Below, in pieces: positions 1 to 5,460 of a DNA stretch of 5,460 nt (position 1 is the stretch's first letter; every line of letters begins with the position of its first letter). The position numbers and the translations under genes were made by a program. The notes beneath the pieces were generated by a model. The model did not search any database. It had not been told where the DNA came from and saw only the letters and a list, made by a program, of their open reading frames with translations. Location of the stretch: positions 1 through 5,460 of the forward strand of contig JAFQPF010000144.1 of the NCBI GenBank assembly GCA_017411885.1. The letters are read 5' to 3'. The stretch is from Clostridia bacterium. Lineage in GTDB: Bacteria; Bacillota_A; Clostridia; Oscillospirales; CAG-272.

Positions 1-206
1 AGTGCCCCGCAGGCGTATGTAAGAAGCTTCTCAGCTATAAGATAGTAGCGGATAAGTGTAAGGGCTGTACAGCCTGCGCACGCGTATGTCCTGTTGGTGC
101 TATCTCCGGTACTGTTAAGGAGCCTCACGTAATCGATACAGCTAAGTGTATCAAGTGCGGAGCTTGTATGGAAAAATGTAAGTTCGGCGCAATTATCAAG
201 GAATAA
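1..206 (+). CDS. hydB: NAD(P)-linked [FeFe]-hydrogenase NuoF-like subunit HydB/HndC, C-terminal end (5' truncated)
   Basis: Only the last 67 codons are in the window; the first whole codon is at 3 and the TAA stop is at 204-206. Visible residues 19-29 and 49-59 form two CxxCxxCxxxC motifs (C19/C22/C25/C29 and C49/C52/C55/C59), the second with Lys rather than Pro after the last Cys. This is a 2x[4Fe-4S] ferredoxin tail, preceded by a Cx4C motif (CPAGVC, residues 1-6). That layout is characteristic of the C-terminus of HydB/HndC subunits of NAD(P)-dependent [FeFe]-hydrogenases; NuoF of respiratory complex I lacks such a tail. From memory, the Cx4C cysteines contribute to a zinc site in the Thermotoga HydABC structure. 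The subunit should bind FMN and NAD(P)H and pass electrons to HydA, but those domains lie upstream and are not seen. The hydA start follows 18 nt after the stop, so the genes are co-transcribed. A different NuoF-like partner such as a formate dehydrogenase subunit is less likely given the adjacent hydA. Confidence 0.9.
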   Translation, partial: CPAGVCKKLLSYKIVADKCKGCTACARVCPVGAISGTVKEPHVIDTAKCIKCGACMEKCKFGAIIKE

Positions 207-224
207 GAAAGGAGCTCGCTAATA

Positions 225-1961
<1,737 letters not shown>

Positions 1962-1967
1962 TTAAAC

Positions 1968-2005
1968 AAAAAACACTGCAGATCAATGATCTGCAGTGTT
2001 TTTTT
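1968..2005. terminator. Bidirectional intrinsic terminator between convergent operons
   Basis: A perfect 17-bp inverted repeat pairs 1968-1984 with 1988-2004 around a 3-nt loop (AAT). The core is CACTGCAGATC, the left arm begins with six A and the right arm ends in a seven-T run (1999-2005). Read rightward it follows the hydA stop by a few nucleotides and gives a GC-containing stem plus a T-tract. Read leftward it follows the GH13 stop at 2013-2015 and also gives a stem plus T-tract. It should therefore end both the hydrogenase and the glycosidase transcripts. Confidence 0.93.
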
Positions 2006-2012
2006 GTGTGAG

Positions 2013-3284
2013 TTATTTGTTTATCAATATCGCATATCCGTACCTGCCAAGTGTGATGCGCTCTTTGCAAATATCCGCATTGTGCGATAGCTTTATGTCG
2101 TAATTTTCGCTGTCAAAATCAAAGCTTCGGCACTCTTTTCCCGTATTTACGGCTACGGTAACGCTTTCGTTTTCGTAAGTCCGGGTGAAAAGCAGGATAT
2201 TGCTTTCGGCGGCATCGGCGATCGTGAGCCTGCCAAACAAAAGCGCGTTGCTCTGACGGCGCAAAGCATTAAGCTCTCGGATAAGCGCAAGCCTGCGCTT
2301 TCCATACTCGCGGTTTAAGTTTGACCAGTCAATTCCCGCGCGCTTTCCGTGGAAGCGGTTAGAGAACATACACTGCTCAGCACTGTCCGCGATCTCGTTT
2401 CCGTTAAAGACAAACGGCACGCCTTCAATGGTGTAAAGCAGAACAAAGGTAAGATCGCTAAGCTCGTGTCCTGCCGTTTTTTCATACCTGGTCAGCTGAT
2501 TGTTGCTTGCGATATCGTGGTTTTCGATAAAGCATATGCGATGTCCGAAATAGTCGTCGTATCGCATATCCGAAAGGACCTTTGCAGGTGTGTCGGATGC
2601 GGTGATCTTTGCAAGCTCGTAGCTCATATAGCAAAGGTCGAATACCTCGTTGTAGTCAAGCCTTTGCCCTTCGTTGAGCATTATAATATCAGGGTTTATT
2701 CTCTTTACCCGTGCAATACCCTCTCGCCAGAAATCAAGCGGCACCTGGTCACCGACGTCACATCTGAAGCCGTCTATGCCAAAATCGCGGACATAGTATT
2801 CCATATTGCTGTAAAGGTACTCGCGCAAGCCTGCGTTTTCAAAATTAAGCCTTGCAAACGGCCAGTCTGCACCGACGATCGGCTTGCCGCTATCATCGCA
2901 GATAAGGTATTCCGGATGCTCTTTTACAAACACCGCGTTTTTTCCGCAGTGAAGATATACGAGATCGAGCATCACGCGCAGACCGAGCGCGTGCGCGGTG
3001 TCAATAAAGCGCTTTAAGTCATCGTTTGTTCCGTATTCGGCGTCGACCTTGAAGTAATCGCGCATTTTATACGGATTTGCGGGATTGTACGTGCCCGATG
3101 CCCTCTGACGCGGACTCCAGGTGACCGTGTCTGGGTCTGCATCCGCTTCGAAAACGGGGCAAAGATAGATTATATCAAAGCCGTTTTCGGCAAGGTACGG
3201 CAAAAGCTCGCGCGCTGATTCAAGCGTTCCGTCAGCGGTGAACGAGCGAAGCGCTATCTGATATATGCTGTATATTTTTTTCAT
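2013..3284 (-). CDS. GH13 alpha-amylase-family glycoside hydrolase, cytosolic
   Basis: The 423-aa protein is a (beta/alpha)8-barrel retaining glycosidase or transglycosidase acting on alpha-glucosidic bonds. Family motifs are visible in order: region I DLVYLH (107-112), region V-like LNFEN (146-150), region II GFRCDV (172-177) with invariant R174 and nucleophile D176, region III LNE (203-205) with acid/base E205, and region IV ENHD (254-257) with stabiliser D257. All three catalytic carboxylates are therefore present. Region I has Leu111 where most members have Asn, and region II lacks the usual Lys-His pair after the nucleophile (GDQ, 178-180), so the substrate cannot be named. Domain B is short, and residues from about 350 form a small beta-rich C-terminal domain. 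The N-terminus (MKKIYSIYQIALRSF) enters the barrel directly with no signal peptide, so the enzyme should be cytosolic. Its ATG overlaps the TGA of the upstream GH10 gene (ATGA), and GGAG lies 8 nt before the ATG at 3293-3296. It could be a maltodextrin glucosidase, an oligo-alpha-glucosidase or a transferase; exact activity is unknown. Confidence 0.93.
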   Translation of the reverse strand: MKKIYSIYQIALRSFTADGTLESARELLPYLAENGFDIIYLCPVFEADADPDTVTWSPRQRASGTYNPANPYKMRDYFKVDAEYGTNDDLKRFIDTAHALGLRVMLDLVYLHCGKNAVFVKEHPEYLICDDSGKPIVGADWPFARLNFENAGLREYLYSNMEYYVRDFGIDGFRCDVGDQVPLDFWREGIARVKRINPDIIMLNEGQRLDYNEVFDLCYMSYELAKITASDTPAKVLSDMRYDDYFGHRICFIENHDIASNNQLTRYEKTAGHELSDLTFVLLYTIEGVPFVFNGNEIADSAEQCMFSNRFHGKRAGIDWSNLNREYGKRRLALIRELNALRRQSNALLFGRLTIADAAESNILLFTRTYENESVTVAVNTGKECRSFDFDSENYDIKLSHNADICKERITLGRYGYAILINK

Positions 3285-4642
3285 TTGTTAATCTCCATAG
3301 TGTAGACGTTGTTTTCGTTCTTGTGAATACCAAAGCTTGCACTTTCGCCGTCAATTTCCGCGCTGTAATCGCCGTAAAATCCGCGAAGCCCAATATATCC
3401 GTTCTCGTCGGTCTCAAGTTCAAGCTCGGTGTGCCACTTTTTGTTGAATAGCTCATACAGACGCTCCGCCGATCTCTTAGGCGTGAGATCGTGGTGGAAA
3501 AGTCCGCCGCGGCAGTTGTTTTCGTTCCAATAATTATCAGGTTCATCTCTGAAGTAGGCGTATCCGTCGGGAAGATTCCAATATACGACCGTATCAAGAG
3601 CGGGATGCGCGAAGAAGGTGGTATAGAGCACTTCGAGCAGGTCTGCCTGTAGCACTTCGTCCTCTTCAGTATCGCCGAAGGTAGGTATAGTGATCTCGGT
3701 GATCTCAAGCGGCAGTCCGAAGGTCGCATATACGTCAAGCCCCTTCAGAATTGCTTGCGGGTCGAATAAGTCGCTGCCTTTTTTTACTTCTGCCTCATAT
3801 TCTTCGTCATTTCTCGCTCTTGAGCCGGTAAAGCAATGGTGTTGGATTCCTATCTTGTCTATCGATGCACCCTTGAGAAGCGACCTTTCAAGAAGAAGAT
3901 AATAATACGCGCGGAAGGTCTTGTTTGCCGCTTCGGTTACAGGCAATCCGTCGTTAAAAACAAGTGTTTCATCCGGGAAATGCTTGCGCGCAAGCTCAAA
4001 CGCCCATTCTACAATATCAGGCTTATCAGATATAGCGGTTTTGTTTTTCCAGCCGTTTGACCATTCAAGCTCGTTTATTACCTCAAACTCCATAAGTCTG
4101 CCCGAAAAACGGTCGGAAATTTCTCGAAAACGCTTTTCGTACAGCTCCTCCATCTTCTTTTCGTCGTTTTTAGGAAGCCAGTCGGGAAGAAAGCCTTCAT
4201 AAACAAGGCAGTGAAGCTTGGCGTCAATGTTGTTTTCTTCGCAGTATTCAACGCAAAGCTCGGGCGCGGGACGGCGGTATACCATGGGGCTGTTTTTATC
4301 GTATCTCGGCTTGCCCTGTTCCGGTTCAAGTCCCTGCCAATAAAATGGCACGGTCGCAAGATTGAAATATTTTTTGAAAAGCTCGCGGTAGGTCTTGTTG
4401 TCTACTTCATTTTCAAATTCGTCGAGCATAAAAATGTTCGCTCCGTATTTGAAATCGTGCGAGGTCTGATTAATTTTAACCTTTTTGCCCGAAATCGGAG
4501 TGCCGGAATTATCAACAAGCTTTATCTTGGCGTATCCCTTGCGGTATCTTTCGATGTCGCGCGCAGCTCTTTCTTCAAGCAGTCCGCGATGCTCGATCGC
4601 CGATTTAAGCCATATTTCTCTTTTTTCCTTTGCTGTAAGCAT
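3281..4642 (-). CDS. Divergent GH10 family protein (xylanase-like glycoside hydrolase), cytosolic
   Basis: GH10 enzymes are retaining glycosidases with a TIM barrel, usually endo-beta-1,4-xylanases. Supporting features in this 453-aa protein are: FKYGANIF (64-71) at the barrel entry; FNLATVPFYW (93-102) followed by LEPEQG; VINE (188-191), giving acid/base E191; IGIQHH (265-269), giving the usual Q267 and H269; EITE (313-316), giving nucleophile E316; and YWN (354-356) with the subsite tryptophan W355. Residues 36-64 form a short beta-strand module leading into the barrel, and about 404-453 form a beta-rich tail with a GFYGDY motif (421-426), both seen in some GH10 architectures. Unusually, the E-N-x-x-K residues that bind sugar in the -2 subsite are replaced (TVPFYW), WH in the HTLVWH-type motif is YE (148-149), and the Asp after the nucleophile is Thr (E316-I-T318). 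No signal peptide is present, so it likely acts on imported oligosaccharides. It is the first gene of the operon with the GH13 gene. The start is fixed by a G-rich Shine-Dalgarno 6 nt upstream. Family assignment is firm; substrate is not. Confidence 0.87.
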   Translation of the reverse strand: MLTAKEKREIWLKSAIEHRGLLEERAARDIERYRKGYAKIKLVDNSGTPISGKKVKINQTSHDFKYGANIFMLDEFENEVDNKTYRELFKKYFNLATVPFYWQGLEPEQGKPRYDKNSPMVYRRPAPELCVEYCEENNIDAKLHCLVYEGFLPDWLPKNDEKKMEELYEKRFREISDRFSGRLMEFEVINELEWSNGWKNKTAISDKPDIVEWAFELARKHFPDETLVFNDGLPVTEAANKTFRAYYYLLLERSLLKGASIDKIGIQHHCFTGSRARNDEEYEAEVKKGSDLFDPQAILKGLDVYATFGLPLEITEITIPTFGDTEEDEVLQADLLEVLYTTFFAHPALDTVVYWNLPDGYAYFRDEPDNYWNENNCRGGLFHHDLTPKRSAERLYELFNKKWHTELELETDENGYIGLRGFYGDYSAEIDGESASFGIHKNENNVYTMEINK

Positions 4643-4648
4643 AATATT

Positions 4649-4655
4649 CCCCCCT
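4649..4655 (-). promoter_or_regulatory. G-rich Shine-Dalgarno of the GH10 gene (AGGGGGG)
   Basis: Read on the minus strand the site is AGGGGGG followed by AATATT and the ATG at 4642-4640, a 6-nt spacing. It supports the chosen GH10 start. The run of six G is unusual compared with the AAAGGAG of hydA in the same window. Confidence 0.75.
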
Positions 4656-4673
4656 ATGCTATATTCTGATTTA

Positions 4674-4702
4674 AGTATAACAGAAGCAGGGGCTAAAATC
4701 TA
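4674..4702 (-). promoter_or_regulatory. Candidate promoter of the GH10-GH13 operon
   Basis: On the minus strand a -10 box TATACT lies at 4679-4674. At 17-bp spacing the -35 position reads TAGATT (4702-4697), a poor match to TTGACA. Transcription would start near 4667, giving a leader of about 24 nt that holds the Shine-Dalgarno. A good -10 with a weak -35 fits a promoter that depends on an activator, plausibly the divergent AraC-type protein. This is a visual call. Confidence 0.5.
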
Positions 4703-4711
4703 CCCATAAAA

Positions 4712-4737
4712 CGAAATTTCAGGTTGACTTTTCGAAA
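4712..4737. promoter_or_regulatory. Candidate operator: two CGAAA elements 21 bp apart
   Basis: CGAAA occurs at 4712-4716 and again at 4733-4737, a 21-bp step that places both on one DNA face. AraC-family proteins commonly bind direct half-sites spaced about two helical turns apart. Each copy also sits in a small palindrome (GAAATTTC 4713-4720 and TTTCGAAA 4730-4737). The pair lies just upstream of the predicted -35 of the GH10 promoter and overlaps the -35/spacer of the regulator's own promoter. The role is inferred from position; the repeats are short and could be chance. Confidence 0.35.
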
Positions 4738-4752
4738 CAGTTTTGCTATAAT
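4724..4752 (+). promoter_or_regulatory. Near-consensus sigma-A promoter of the AraC-family gene
   Basis: TTGACT (4724-4729) and TATAAT (4747-4752) are separated by exactly 17 bp, with TGC just before the -10 giving an extended -10 element. Transcription should start near 4759, leaving a leader of about 20 nt before GTG 4779. Confidence 0.88.
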
Positions 4753-4766
4753 ACCCTTGAAGAATC

Positions 4767-4771
4767 GGGGG
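4767..4771 (+). promoter_or_regulatory. Shine-Dalgarno GGGGG deciding the GTG start of the AraC-family gene
   Basis: GGGGG lies 7 nt before GTG 4779-4781. The reading frame is open upstream only to the TGA at 4758-4760 and offers no ATG there. The next in-frame ATG (4824) lacks a recognisable Shine-Dalgarno, so GTG is preferred. Confidence 0.65.
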
Positions 4772-4778
4772 TGCAGTT

Positions 4779-5460
4779 GTGATTTTCGAGCAGGAATATA
4801 TTGCTTTTGAGCTTCTTGACGTAATGTATATCGATCAGCGCGCGGCAAAAAGCCAGAATACCGGGCGCAATTTTGACGCGCTTTCCTTAAGACTTGATTC
4901 GGATACGGTCATCACACGCAACAGGGAGCAGATAGAGCTTTCGGGAAGCTCGATCTGTTATTTTCCGGCAAACGTAGATTATACGCGCGAATCGAACCTT
5001 GACCGTATGATAGTCGCGCATTTTAATACCTTCAATTACCGTTCAAAGACCATCGAATGCTTCAAGCCCGAGAGAATTGAACGCTACAAGGAGCTTTTTG
5101 AGCTTTTGCTTTCAAAATGGCAGGCTAAGGAGGTGGCGTACAAAAGCGAATGCGCCTCGATCCTGAATCTTATTTTCGCGGAGCTTTACAGAGCGAATAT
5201 GAGCCGAAAGATCGATCCGAAAATATACGATGCGGTGGTTTATATAGAAAAAAACTGTATGAGATCCGATTTTGATATTGAAGTCGCGGCGGCAAAATCC
5301 TTTATCAGCCCGGTATATTTAAGAAAGCTTTTCAAAAAAGAGTTTGGAATGTCACCAAAGAGCTATGTTATCGAGCAAAGGATAAATTACGCAAGAACAC
5401 TCCTTTCGACCGGGTATTATTCGGTAAGTGAGGTCGCGGACAGCTGCGGATACGAGGACC
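4779..5460 (+). CDS. AraC/XylS-family transcriptional regulator (3' truncated)
   Basis: The frame runs open from GTG 4779 to the window edge, giving 227 codons of a protein that should need about 50-60 more residues. Residues 1 to about 140 form an N-terminal sensing region; the stretch at about 50-85 (IELSGSSICYFPANVDY, then DRMIVAHFN) resembles the cupin-like ligand-binding fold of AraC regulators. Residues about 148-227 match the double helix-turn-helix domain: YIEKNC, then the first HTH (about 165-186) ending in YLRKLFKKEFGMSPKSYV, the linker helix QRINYARTLL (200-209), and the start of the second HTH (SVSEVADSCGYED), where the sequence stops. There is no signal peptide or membrane segment, so it is a one-component cytosolic regulator. 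It is divergent from the GH10-GH13 operon across 136 nt and likely senses a sugar linked to those enzymes and activates them; this is inference from context. The missing C-terminus cannot be judged. Confidence 0.92.
   Translation, partial: MIFEQEYIAFELLDVMYIDQRAAKSQNTGRNFDALSLRLDSDTVITRNREQIELSGSSICYFPANVDYTRESNLDRMIVAHFNTFNYRSKTIECFKPERIERYKELFELLLSKWQAKEVAYKSECASILNLIFAELYRANMSRKIDPKIYDAVVYIEKNCMRSDFDIEVAAAKSFISPVYLRKLFKKEFGMSPKSYVIEQRINYARTLLSTGYYSVSEVADSCGYED

Noticed and set aside
1968..2005. Inverted repeat as an insertion-sequence end or attachment site
   Set aside because: Both arms are adjacent to stop codons and flanked by A/T runs, with no transposase, target duplication or second copy. 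A terminator explains it fully.
2349..3017. Plus-strand open frame opposite the GH13 gene (222 codons)
   Set aside because: It is fully antisense to the catalytic barrel of the GH13 protein and no protein family is recognisable.
4211..4669. Plus-strand open frame opposite the GH10 5' end (152 codons)
   Set aside because: It overlaps the GH10 start and promoter on the other strand, has no recognisable domain, and no plausible promoter precedes it.
4705..4738. Possible CcpA catabolite (cre) site in the divergent promoter region
   Set aside because: Around both CG centres several fixed positions of the cre consensus fail, including the TG and the closing C.
4643..4778. A riboswitch or small RNA in the divergent intergenic region
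   Set aside because: The predicted leaders are only about 20-25 nt on each side and no substantial hairpin is visible.
4824..4826. Alternative in-frame ATG start of the AraC-family gene
   Set aside because: It lacks a Shine-Dalgarno and would drop 15 residues, whereas GTG 4779 has GGGGG at 7-nt spacing.

Overview
The window looks like an ordinary stretch of a Gram-positive anaerobe, most likely a gut or rumen Clostridia species of the Ruminococcus/Oscillospiraceae kind. This rests on an [FeFe]-hydrogenase of the NAD-linked multi-subunit type, strong purine-rich ribosome binding sites, sigma-A-like promoters, and intracellular plant-glycan enzymes beside an AraC-type regulator. The taxonomic guess is inference.

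Left part (1-1961, + strand): the 3' end of a hydrogenase operon. It begins inside the last 67 codons of the NuoF-like flavoprotein subunit (hydB/hndC), the part that carries two [4Fe-4S] clusters. After an 18-nt gap comes the complete catalytic subunit HydA/HndD (578 aa), with one [2Fe-2S], one His-ligated [4Fe-4S] and two further [4Fe-4S] clusters leading to the H-cluster. In this arrangement electrons from NAD(P)H, and in bifurcating members also from reduced ferredoxin, are brought together to make H2. The flavin domain and the small HydC subunit lie outside the window, so bifurcation itself is inferred. A notable detail is TSCSPGW in place of the usual TSCCPxW loop. A long, near-perfect hairpin flanked by A and T runs (1968-2005) ends the operon and, from the other side, the convergent sugar operon.

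Middle and right part (2013-4642, - strand): a two-gene operon. The first gene is a divergent GH10 (xylanase-family) protein of 453 aa, and the second is a GH13 (alpha-amylase-family) protein of 423 aa. They overlap by ATGA, so translation is probably coupled. Neither has a signal peptide, so both should act in the cytosol on imported oligosaccharides. The GH10 keeps its two catalytic glutamates but lacks the usual sugar-binding residues of the -2 subsite, so its substrate may not be plain xylan.

Right end (4643-5460): a 136-nt divergent intergenic region with a near-consensus promoter facing right, a weaker -10-led promoter facing left, and two CGAAA elements 21 bp apart lying between them. 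To the right is an AraC-family regulator starting at GTG 4779 and cut off by the window edge after 227 codons. The likely circuit is a local AraC-type activator controlling the GH10-GH13 operon and perhaps itself. I see no mobile element, CRISPR array, tRNA or rRNA. I do not see a clearly new system. The most original content is the divergent GH10/GH13 pair and its regulator.
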